64,000 nt of DNA, from the NCBI GenBank assembly GCA_001600455.1, contig BCKC01000002.1, forward strand, positions 2,060,171 through 2,124,170, written 5' to 3'. Under the pieces are notes generated by a model, which saw nothing but the letters and a program-made list of their open reading frames with translations, had not been told where the DNA came from and did no database searches. The position numbers and the translations under genes were made by a program. Shown piece by piece: positions 11,501 to 21,252 of the stretch; within the stretch, counting starts at the first letter, position 1; the number at the start of each line of letters is the position of its first letter. The DNA comes from Endocalyx cinctus (lineage: Eukaryota; Ascomycota; Sordariomycetes; Amphisphaeriales; Apiosporaceae).

Positions 11501-12001
11501 TACTTCGGCCACGGCAGCGGCGCGCAGTACATACGCGGGCGCACGATCCGCAAGCTGCCCCGTTGTCGCGCCGTCGCCCTGCTGATGGGCTGCTCGTCCG
11601 CCTCGCTCGCCGAGGTGGGCGGTTTCGAGTGTCATGGTCCGGTCTGGAACTACATGCTCGCGGGGAGCCCGGCCGTGGTCGGGACCCTGTGGGACGTGAC
11701 GGATCGCGATATCGATCGGTTCACCGGTCAGGTGTTCGAGGAGTGGGGCTTGTTCGCCAGGGGTACCTTCTCCGAGGGCGCCGGCGGGAAAGGGAAAGGA
11801 AAGGCCGCTGCGAGTGGAAGCAGATCCGGCAGCGGTAGTAGGAGCGAGAGGAAGAGGAAGGATGACGGCGGTAGAGGGCAGAAGAATAGGCAGACTAGCC
11901 TCGTGGAGGCGGTGGCGGTGGCGAGGGACGTTTGTAGGTTCAAGTACCTCACCGCCGCGGCGGTATGCGTCTACGGTATTCCTGTTTACCTCGACAAGTG
12001 A
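5585..12001 (+). CDS. esp1: Separase (ESP1/BimB/Cut1), C50-family cysteine protease
   Basis: A 2138-residue separase, the protease that cleaves the cohesin kleisin at anaphase once securin is degraded. The frame is open further upstream only from a TTG; the first ATG, at 5585, is taken as the start. The long N-terminal part is helical and TPR-like, with basic Ser/Thr-rich segments near residues 45-165 and a second basic stretch near 1335-1370. The C-terminal caspase-like domain holds catalytic His1976 in LMLYFGHGSGAQY and Cys2003 in ALLMGCSSASL, followed by GTLWDVTDRDIDRF, a family signature. A basic Gly/Ser-rich insert precedes the last about 40 residues. The length fits fungal separases. 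It is unusual here in having no intron across 6.4 kb, and only its last 0.7 kb is strongly GC-rich. Confidence 0.96.
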   Translation: MTTTLIEQADAVRAAVGSVNTCTPSISATLKQLLHGRDGNDPDIPNPIVKPSLSKPTQTTIRKKITASEKTPITTKRSTKTKTPPSSTTEKREDEGRLAAKERAVLATQVINATLKSLGDAAKVEPTSNSRSPSKAKPVKSNPRKTHRRSNSMPMTPLQPRTLNRTATSPATAKTCRSPPMLPISTVYLATVECARAAFLALRSLQDTGAVSLPELQLESGMSSFINKLIALSMFEQALRELRILKQRLERLAPGTKSKKTIGTTQDSSTTSKPLSDLFDFPVMSAQSPVLSLVITAQLQALRILHGLKKSSHIGPALPFLQESNPSSPQNLILLSLESGKPDIVKCSRQLNNLAQILLSLTPSLSTKDDGVATEPRLSLAPQIALEIQTLALTTILQGWKISGHKGDVDNDILVTLSKCMVTFSRRTPTEDGSTLVCAFSKVWQKIEDMALKPSETSKSPLAAIYQVLASAFRESGDLRQAKNWTTKLRKLTNSKEDSMAKCCAVTAQLLAVSLKESSEIDETLVLEVLGGLQGSLSGSSTELDDLLVNVCVLRKVAMSILVQKGSGGQSSLQSSRQALENLIFQLPRFALRWLGKSPGTSGTTKDFLRFEQRRQLLAKYLQQLLDSALLLAKLLLDDDRLAWDLTDSMLRDMLDLLENMGDFSQQAMKGNPSASYHVKISHFYYQQHLLLRKATTDATEQNSLRALRRSIDCIKHQTEAEQVRAQLLIKWERFAELCRASGRRDDAADALRSIRDHLVREDIVTKITSALEQQPVQAAWRLNANAELLSRTVCNLAKLDRKPIDWTWLLDGLDKATALEHDFQFILSNDRSRNTKLDLSNPTIDALLQHYSVNEYPIRRLRTLLELLIANIEPNDQLAAIRTEIEPALQSLAEARLGKDTGLARYVPHLRALTLCLLGLGDGDFDSSQVRSALTDWSAMVSACQSAQQLLDRVDNPEQLLTSLQMLSDLARIKGLQMLVAEILKLSTKISQLPVENSVELRVIHGSALCLQHLTLGQSVSAKKALQDSEEFISCPDIQGDVVANFHLSAAEYHLTIGAFEEADHHLREARTAAVATASDQRHKKSKILNRKILVSYASFLSSEVALGRGQFRHALQFAKTAVQMLFHDWTQLETLRISRFESSISDVTQLEDSESDMSLDSSRLSKTDLVRATNGPEFWALVHPLYRSVLRLSAVYAHLGLYQETVYYAEQALKIANSMESKSYIAQSHAWLSSVYLKAGKLQKALQLATDARVILDDSEPTYDTIKSIYQLISVFQEAEDLETEADMRSKVGAMLESMKQDLESSTPSLEVSMQKLSIKEPSSTKVVVRTTRTTRVPRATRTVSTKKPITKKTVVRKVASPVEIQAETRVEDIQLSFLRALLLQSRSITLLEQKEWMEAGASLRQAIELSKLSTDLAQQRFLMGISLLGQSLEEMGQDSVFSFIQDSTLSFPSVATSLRDKTLTDRSSPKKSSASQRGRTQSFIETLREAQDHLLEAHAIATHNGNSSLIHRIATALQNVVILLSTTNSSKFGVIHPSHATCSVELARNLIWHRERKTTQYDMVKELKSNWVPLVHNPEARRSSLGPTIDMNQFQNDFVDIIPKSWNVVSVSLSDNQHDLCITKLQAGHSPFAIRLPLERASSRDADNEVFTFQQGRTELLEIIKDANRTCHDARDMSQKGAKSAWWAEREEIDERMKDLLENVEQMWLGGFRGIFAQHYKRSELLARFHTTFQNILDKYLPSRRQIRGRKPKVAPTKVNLDPRILDLFIGLGDPTEADADLDEPLTDLLYFVVDVLQFHGERNAVDEIDFDDIVVETMDALRSYHTEANNCKDGRDGMHTILILDKPLHVFPWESLPCLRGLPVSRMPSLASLRQAILHQQQPSAQDSKGSGAEDSDSESSVCSPREGHYASISSGTYILNPGADLTNTQATFGGPLSTLPHAWRNIEAREPTEAEFEKALTSSDLMLYFGHGSGAQYIRGRTIRKLPRCRAVALLMGCSSASLAEVGGFECHGPVWNYMLAGSPAVVGTLWDVTDRDIDRFTGQVFEEWGLFARGTFSEGAGGKGKGKAAASGSRSGSGSRSERKRKDDGGRGQKNRQTSLVEAVAVARDVCRFKYLTAAAVCVYGIPVYLDK

Positions 12002-15000
12002 GGAAAAGGAAAAGATGTGGTTATTAATTGGTGTTGAGGGCGTTTTATTTTTTATTTTTTCACATGGGAATTGCTTGTTTATTTGTTGTGGTATGCGAAT
12101 TGTTTAAAGATACCTCATCTGTTCATATGAATTTAACCTTGTTTGAATACAATTCTAAACGTTTCTTGCAAATATTACCACGATACGTATGAGACACTTT
12201 AGTTCATAATATGTCACACTACTTATTGGGATCTTCTGAATCAGTAAGAGGTAGCTTCTACTTCGTATAGAGACTAATTTCTTGTTTTTTTTACTACCTT
12301 AGCGTATGATTTAGACCTCGGGTGTATCAACGGCCTACATCTATACTTGGAAGCCGTCTACCCCCGAGCACCGAGGAGGACGTAAGCAAAATTCACATTG
12401 GTATTTTTGAAGAGGCTCGGAGCTCTTGACGTGATTTAGGAAATCTCAAGGTTCGAGACTTTGGAGAGTTAAAGCTGGTAGGACAGCGGATGAACCGGAT
12501 GAGCTAACCGGGATCGACCTTGTTAGGCGATCACCAAGTTCAACATACTTGTACGTGTGATATATTCTTGGGTCTATTAGTCTCTTTTCATCTAGGTATC
12601 CACGTAATTTCTCATCGAAGGAAGATCCTGAAAGCAGGCTTCTCAAGTTACTATCTATATGCATTGCATACACGTAAGTACCTAGGTTAGGTGGCGTTAC
12701 GAAGTGAGGAGGACACAAGGACGCGGATTCACAGGCAGAAAGACGGCCAACAAAAAGATAAGCAGAAGTACCTTCTCGTATTACAGGTAGTGAGTGATGT
12801 AGGTCAAGAGAAACATAGTATCGCGTAGACAAACGTAGTTTGCATATACACACACACGACATCTGGAAGATTCTAGTTAGGGATAAACAATACCGCATTC
12901 TTTTTTTCCTTTGGGGATGATGACTAGGGTCATGAGCAAGCAATGGAGGCACGATCCGAATGTGACTCTCTAAAGGGAGAAAAAAAATCTGATAAGATAC
13001 CCCAGATATTCATTAATACCACCATAGAGAAAAAAAAAGTTTTCGTTGGGGCAAATCATAGAAAAGGATAGATAGGTAGCAATTACCAGCACATACATAC
13101 ATACACATATATACTACCTTGTAAAGGAGAGGCAAAAAGATCTGCGGTTGGGTTAAGGTGGCCGTTTAGTAGGCGCTCAGATAAAACCACAAAAAAAAAA
13201 AAAAACACCCTTTAAGTAAGGGAGGTACTATATAAAATGTCGTAGAAACTTGTCTACTCATTGGAGGTTTAGGAGAAAGAGGGGTCGCGTTCGCGGAAAC
13301 TTGGGAAATGAGAGCGGATGAGACGTTTCCAATATGCTCTGCTACCACCCCCTCCTCTAATTCATCTAGGTAAGTATCTGTGAATTTATTTTACCCCCCC
13401 TTGCCTACAGCCTACATGAGGTACACAGCCTTTCCCTTACATACGACTATCGCTAACGACAAGATACAACCAGTGAGTCGTCCATTCGGAATTCATTTAC
13501 AACAGACGAGCAAAAAACTTCTTCTTAGCGCCGTCACATGCGTGCAAATAAACCTGAGGTATCGTCGCTCCTTCTACTTGATGCTTCGCTTCTTTCTCGA
13601 CTCGCATGTTCATCGCCTTGTGCACGTGCGACGGAGTGTTTTGTTGGCGTGTCTAGCCTACTGAGCAACAATGGCGTAGACCAATCGAGATGCTTAGTTG
13701 CGCCGAGAGTTCTCAATGGCCGGTGATACGGAGATCACCTCACACAAAACATAGGACTAGATACAAAGCGCATATATATTTATATATGGATTTGGTCGTT
13801 TTGGCTGTGATCGATATTAAAGATATTGATGGTGTCTAATAAGGGAAAGGCCCACCCTCCTTTAGTTGGAGCCCTTTTTTTTTTTTTTTTTTTTTTACAT
13901 ATTACGTGTTTGTCATTAGGCGGCGACGCCATGCTTCGATGANAAAAATCTCCGCGTAATTTTCCCCCGAAGAATGGGATGACGACTTAAGTGTGAAGGA
14001 GGAAGACGTAACAAGGTGTACTGCGTTGCAACTCGCGTAAATGTGGTGGGTTGCGCATGTGACATGAAAACTCGAGTTAAAGGGGGCAAATCTCCTCGTC
14101 GGACAAGCGCTGTCTTTTTTTTTTTTTTTTTTCGCATACATACGACATCTATATTTCATCAAGCCTGCTTAACAGGAACAAACAATATTAAAGTGTAGTC
14201 GAAGCTAAGTTGGGTCAGGGTAGAAGAGAAAGCGGAGCAACGAGCGGGAAGGGCGAGGCGCCAAGTTAAGTGGTCGCCATTATCCCATGATACCCAATTC
14301 GCTAGGTAGTGAACCCTCCCCATAATCGCAATATGGGCTGCGATATCATGTTAAGACGCCTGGTATTCTTTTTACGAAAGACCAAATCCTGCAGAAGCTA
14401 AAATAGGGAAAAGGGGGCGGCAAAATATGTCATATACATTAAGCGGAATGTACATTCCCCGCCATTTCGGGCATTTTTTAATAAAACGATGCTGTGATGG
14501 AGTCGCTTGTCTAACGGGCCGAGTCCAAGACATATCGGTTACCTGCTTTTTTTCTTTTTTTGTTTCTGTTTTGGCCATGCTTCTTTTTTTTTTCTGGGGT
14601 TCGCTAGAGCGTTTGAACCGGGAAATTCTGGCGTCACTTTTCTTTTTCTCTAGTTACATACCGCATCGTTATATGCCAGGCAAGATTTGGGGATGGATAC
14701 GGTGGGACCTCTCCACAAGGTGCACCTCGCCTTGTTGTGGAACAATATCCGGAAGCTTAACTTCATGTTAATAAAAAAAAACAAAAAAAACACCTTGTCT
14801 CTATTTTCAACACACTTGTGTTGAACAGGATATAAATTCTGGGATAAAGGGTCGAAAATTGAGTTCAAACTATGGGCGAAGAGGAGAGCCGTTAGACCGA
14901 GGAGGCTTACTCAATTCACTAAGTTTCGTGAGACTAGTAGTAGTTACTAGTTGAAACAGAAGATTCTCTTGGTGATACTGAATTCTGTAACAAACAATGA

Positions 15001-17729
15001 CCACTTTCTTGTAGTTCTCGTCGACAAGTAAGTTTAAAATTGCATAGTTTTGTCGTTGTCGTCGTCATCATCACCACCACCACCACCACCATTACCATGA
15101 CTGACATCCTCGTGATAATCCGGGGTTAGGTGAGTTAAATTACGGATGATGCATCATGTAGGGAATAAATAAACTCTCCGATGAATTCACATGGATGTCT
15201 TCTTTTCTGGCGGATGTAACAATTTATGATCCTCGCTAAAGGACAGGACAGCTGAAGGACCAAAAACGTATTCTTCCAGAAAAAGACAATATCTTTCGGA
15301 ATGCAAGATGATAGATACCTAGGTGTATGTACATAATATTGCGTATGGATATTGTACCTTAGGTAGGTAGGTATATATGGTGTATTGAGTTGAATGTAGC
15401 AGTTTAGGTGACGGATGTTCTTTTAGACCGAATGATTGAATGTGACAGCACATGAACTTGGCGAATAAATTGATTCATACGAAATAACAAAGACGACAAG
15501 AAAAGAAATAAAAAGAAATAAATAAAAAAAAAGCATTGAAGATTTTCGATGGTTCCTGTAGCTTATTTGACATACAAGGATCCCCTAGTAAAATGGCTTA
15601 TTCCGTCGAGACAAGGGCATTTTGGACATGCGGATCGGGCGTTTAACCACCGAAACCAATCAGATGATCGGAATTTCTTATCCCTGTAGTTAAAATGTTT
15701 ACAGCTTTCTTTAGTGGTGTATTGTACGTGTACTTCCTTATTGAGATAAACGCTAAACCTGTCCTGCCTGCCAATTCTATGAGTAAGGTATTACTACTAA
15801 TAGAACATACTAAAGTAGTACTTAATTCACTATAATAGCGTTAAATAGTACTCCTTCCTCTATTATTATTTTATTTTTTGACGTTATTAAGTGATAAAAA
15901 GAAAGAAAACAATCTAGCAATATCCAACTTTCTTCATTTAATAATTACATAATATACTTAAATGAATAATATGAATGATATGAATGATATGACTAGTAGT
16001 ATATAAATACAAGGATGGAAGGAATATATGTATCTCCATATAAGTTAGCTATGTACTACGCTATAAAATGTGCAGGTTCGTATACCCCGGACTACCTAGA
16101 CAAAATGCAACCAGTTTGATCCACTCATCCATCCAGTCCCTTGCCCTTGTTTTTTAATCGAAGACTCAGCATGTACATTATCTATATGCAAGTTAAGTAT
16201 CTATCTACTATGTAAGTAGTATACTGAGTAAGTACCTAGCGTATCGGTAGCATAGCACACTGTGTAATGCATACTGATCATAGTACGTTACAAGTATGAA
16301 TGATATAGACTACGCTTAGTACTAAAAGTACTAAGTAACACGATGCAATATGATAAGATATGTGTTCATAAGAAGTATCCTTGATAGTTTTCAATTTATA
16401 CAATAAGAATAAATATAGTAGTATATGGATATATCATCATAATTGATCAAGTGATAAAACTTCTTCTGTTATGAGATGTTTTATTCCACTCTCCATCTGC
16501 GTCTCCAAGTTATCCTAGATTAGCAAGATACATATATATCGACGTCAGACGGGGATTTCTCGGGTTTATGTCATTAGTATACAACAAGTACAACAATGCC
16601 CAGGTGGCTAGTTGTCCAGGTGCTTTCGAATCGCTAAAACGTACACTACGGTATACGGGGTAGTGGGCATTATTTCAACAAAACGCAGGGTATCCTTCTT
16701 ACAGAATCTCGCATCGTGTATTGACCAACTATGTACTAGTAGTATAAGTACTAAATATATAGTGACTGTTCAGTGAACTTCAGTGAACTGTTTTGAACGT
16801 ATAGTTTAGTTCTCATCTCTTGGTCAACGTTAACTCAGGTTCATTTCATATACAACTGACAAAATTTATAGGCGAAAGCATTTATCATGACGGTCAAGTA
16901 CATAGTACCTAATGGTGTGCTGACTGAAAACCAAGTAAGAACTAAAGATTTATTGACTTACAGCATGTTACCTGCAAAGAGACCCTATGTACATACCATG
17001 AAGGATATAAATGTAAAAAAGTAAGTAGGTACCCTAGCAGCCTACCTAGCTGCCTAGGTAGGTACTTATATCCAGTAGGATAGTGAGCTCAGTATTTGAA
17101 CTGCACAGTACATCAGTACTATAGTAGGTAGTAAACTTACTACTTAAGTACTTTGGTAGGGAGTATAGGTATACTTAAGAGTACTAAGTACTGTATAGTG
17201 TACACTAAGTGTACCCTATACTGGATAACGTTAAGCTAATCCATCTTAGAATTAGTCTTTTCTACCCCACATCTCCGGCCTGCAAGCCGCAGAGCTGCCT
17301 TTCTTTTTTTTTTTTCTTTTCCTTCCTTTTAAGACAGCGTGCAACCCAGTTCGGTTACACTTATTGTATTCTTTACGCCAGTATCGCCAATATCGTATAT
17401 CCCGCTGTCGCCGTACGTCTCTTCAATAACTCATCCGATTTCCATAGCGAACAATGACTCGACATAATCGATTTTGAAAATTAGCATGATACCGTTTATC
17501 ATTACATGGCCGTTTTTAGTTTCGACTGTTCGGATTACCGAAGTTATCACCCACATATCCGGTCGCGCGTAGGATTGGTGATCTTGTGTCCTTAACAAGA
17601 GCCAAACATCCTAACGTTTATTTATCTCTATATTTCAATCGCCAACGCCGCTTACACTCGATCCTCCTTCCCTCTAGTATATTCTTTTTTTTTCCTTTGG
17701 AAAGAGATATAAATATACATTAAGTGGAA
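12002..17729. other. Long intergenic region (5.7 kb), no gene supported
   Basis: No conserved coding segment was recognised. The region contains several A/T tracts (for example about 26 T ending near 13898, and others near 14116, 14586 and 21 A/T-rich sites), a CAC-type trinucleotide repeat near 15073-15092, and, from about 15.3 to 17.2 kb, dense AAGTACTT, CCTAGGTA and TAGTACT words. Position 13943 is an ambiguous base (N). The 3' part must include the promoter and leader of the Zn2Cys6 gene; the length leaves room for an unrecognised RNA gene or an extended regulatory region. Confidence 0.5.
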
Positions 17730-20700
17730 ATGGCATCCACTCAATCACACTTAGTTAGTCGCCAGTCTCTCTCCACTGGCGATATCGATGTTTCGCCGTC
17801 TGCCGTCAAATCTGAACCTCAAATTCACTCGACCGAGTCTCCCGACTTGAATGGTTTTACGATAGACAATCATCACGATTCGATTCACCCCGATGGCTCC
17901 TCGCACAACTTATTTCCCGATTTTTCCTTTTCGTTTCATGAAATGCCCGACAACGGGCATATGATCGGCTTGGATGATCATGCCGCTGATTTATTCGCTA
18001 CCCCGGGACACGGCTCCATATCATCCATAGGCGAGAGGAAGGATTCGAACGCCTCGGGACCTCACAGCTCCAACTTTACCATGAACGAGCACTCTCACAA
18101 TCGTCGCCGCAGCATTGATGGATCCGATGATGAAAGTCCGGAGAGCAACCAGGCCGGTGCTAACTCGCTAGAAGATAATATGTCTGATGACTTCGGATTG
18201 TCCACAAGTGCACCGGGGGATGGTACTGACCTAGGAGGGAAGCCAAAGGAAAACAAGTCTGATCCTGCCCCGGCTTGGAGTGAATTGAAAACAAAGGCCG
18301 GAAAAGAGCGGAAAAGATTACCTTTGGTAAGTGTCGCGGAAAGACCGACGTGAGATTGAATTCAATGCTGACACTTACGGGGGTTTATGTCATGTGGGAA
18401 CTTTCATTATTCGGTTGGCGAATTTTGCATCGTATTTTGAAAGTTTTCGTATGATATGACCTCTTCTTGCTTGCAGGCCTGTATCGCTTGTAGAAGGAAG
18501 AAAATTCGATGTTCTGGTGAAAAACCAGCCTGTAAACATTGCCTCCGATCGCGCATCCCTTGTGTATACAAAGTCACCACCCGGAAAGCAGCCCCAAGAA
18601 CGGATTATATGGCTATGTTGGATAAGCGACTTAAAAGGATGGAGGATCGGATCATTAAGATGGTTCCAAAATCGGAACATGATTCGGCTGTTAGTAATGT
18701 CGTCCGGGGTGTTGTAAAGCCGGTTCTTCCTGGAAGCCTTCCATCAAACAAGCAAACATCGAAAAAACGGGGCGCCGAAGATGCGTTTGGATCTGAATTA
18801 GACAACTGGGCTAGAGGGATGCCAAAGGCGAAGCTTGATGGTTCGAGTAAACCTACATCACTACAAGTACAAGAAGCAGAGGAGAGTAAGCTGCTTCACG
18901 AAGGTGCCGATGCGTTACCACCCAGGGATCTTCAAGAGCATCTAGCGGAGGTGTTTTTTGACAACATTTACGGCCAGGCCTATCACTTGCTTCACAAACC
19001 GAGCTATATGAGGAAATTGAAGTATGTGATTCTTCTCTACGCTATCTTGGAATTATACTAACATGGGAAATTTTAGGGCTGGTACACTACCTCCCGTTCT
19101 TATCTTGTCCGTCTGTGCGATATCCGCACGTTTCTCTACTCATCCAAAGTTGTCAATGACGAACAACTTTCTTCGAGGTGAAGAATGGGCGGCACCTGCC
19201 CGGGACATCGTTACGAGGCGGTATGAATGGCCTAACATTACCATCTTGACGTGTCTCTTATTACTAGGTCTGCATGAATTTGGCACATGTCACGGTGGTA
19301 GGAGTTGGTCGTTAGGTGGGCAGGCCATACGCATGGCGTTTGCTTTACAGTTACATAAGGATTTAGAATACGACCCTATGACGATCAACCCGACATCACA
19401 GCTAAGCTTCATCGATCGAGAAATTCGCAGACGAACTATGTGGGCTTGTTTCTTGATGGACCGTTTCAACTCCTCCGGCACGGACAGGCCTATGTTCATT
19501 AAAGAGGAGACGGTGAGGATTCAGCTGCCGATCAAGGAGAAGCTGTTCCAACTCGACATGCCAGGACCTACCGAAGACCTCCAAGGTCATGTTCCCCATC
19601 CGGTGCCGGCTGATGAAGGCCAGCTCTCCGATGCGAAAGACAACATGGGCGTTGCGGCATATATGATACGCACGATTGCACTATGGGGAAGGATTATTAA
19701 CTTCATCAACCAGGGAGGAAAGGATACGGACGCACGATCTATGTGGGATCCCGACTCCGAATACTCCGGTCTGCTCAAGCAAGCAGAGGACTTCGCCGAT
19801 AACCTCCCGGATGGCCTAAAGTATACTGCCGAGAACCTCCATCTGCACAAGACGGAAGGAATGGCAAACCAATTCCTCTTTTTACACATATCGATACAGC
19901 AGAACATATTGTTTATGAATCGATTTGCGGTATCATCTCCTAGCGGCTTCCCACAAGCCGACGTACCGAAAGGCTTTGTCACCCAAGCGGGGTCAAAAGC
20001 TTTCTCATCGGCCAACAGAATTTCCGAATTGCTTAAAGATTCGGAACCGTACATGATTGCAGCTCCTTTTGTGGGATACTGCGCCTTCCTCTCAAGTACC
20101 GTACACATTTTTGGTATCTTCTCGGGAAATACGGGGGTTGAAATGGCAGCCAAAAAGAACCTCACGACGAACGTGAAGTTTCTCTCCAAAATGAAACGAT
20201 ACTGGGGAATGTTTCACTTCATGGCAGAGAACTTACGAGAACAATACAAGACATGCGCAGACGCAGCGAGACAGGGGACGCCCGCCAACGAAAATTCTGC
20301 AGCCTCGCCAATATTCCAATACGGTGACTGGTTCGATCGATATCCCCACGGAGTCGCACAATCCGAATTCGTTGAACCTGCGTCATTCAAGAAGAAGGAA
20401 ACAGGCGACGACGCCGTACTTGAGCAAAAACCTGAGCTCCATACGGTGGAAGAATTTTTCACTCAGCTCTCGCCGCCCCAGAGTAATGAAGAGGGGCGAG
20501 AAACGAGTGGGCCAAGTAGGCCGCCTCTAACAAAGAGGAAATCGTTGGCGAAGAAAGGCAGCAATTCGTCTCGAAACGAGCAGCAGCAACAGCTCGAGCC
20601 CTTACTTACAGACCTTAACCCGACCAGAATCCCCGAACAGATACAGCATCGTATTCAGCAGGCTCAGCAACATGCTCAACGAAACTATTCTCGCCTAGGG

Positions 20701-21252
20701 GGTCAAAGCAATGGCTCTAACTCTTTCCATCCTATTTCCATCGCTCACGCACGCTCACAGGCGGCGGCGGCGAACTACCACGCTCTCTCGCCCATCTCTC
20801 CGATTACCATGGGCGGATTCCCGCATAACCACCACGGTCACCAGCACCCGGCGTTTTATAATACCGACTTGCTGTCTCTGTCGCTGGCGAATAATCACCC
20901 GGCTATGTTACCGCAGCTCGATCGTCAACTAGTCTTCAACGCGTATGGCGGAATGGACCCCACGACTATCAGCGGTCCTGAAGCTCTTATGGACTGGGAT
21001 GCGCTCGCTGGCAACGGGCAAAACGGAAACTCCAACACGAACGGTTCCAATACTGGCTCTGGTGAGGCCCACCGAGGTCATCACGACAACCTACCTCACG
21101 GATTCGTCTCTGAACCGAGCACCGCGTGGTTTATGCCCTTCAATATGGAGCCACCTGAGCTCGGTCAGGATATTTCCAGTATGGGAGGCGTTGACGGTTT
21201 TAGTATGTTTAGCCCCGGCAGTAGTCTTGGGTTACGAAGAGGCGGGCGGTAA
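17730..21252 (+). CDS. Zn2Cys6 transcription factor with fungal_trans domain
   Basis: Three exons, 17730-18326, 18477-19021 and 19077-21252, give 1105 residues. Both introns are GT-AG; the second has a perfect TACTAAC branch point. Exon 1 encodes 199 acidic, Ser/His-rich residues. The binuclear zinc cluster starts exactly at exon 2: Cys201, 204, 211, 218, 221 and 228 with spacing CX2CX6CX6CX2CX6C, and basic residues between the second and third Cys. A coiled-coil-like linker follows. The fungal_trans middle homology region, about residues 330-720, includes GLHEFGTCHGGRSWSLGGQA and RRRTMWACFLMDRF. The C-terminus is Q/H/N/G-rich. It should bind CGG-type sites and activate transcription in the nucleus; the target pathway cannot be read. 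The ATG at 17730 is preferred over an in-frame GTG six bases upstream. The cluster is set unusually far from the N-terminus. Confidence 0.9.

Noticed and set aside
12446..12952. Minus-strand open frame of 168 codons
   Set aside because: It begins with GTG, has no recognisable family features and lies in simple AT-rich DNA; its composition does not resemble the real genes.
13943..13943. Single N base
   Set aside because: It is an assembly or base-call ambiguity next to homopolymers, not a biological feature.
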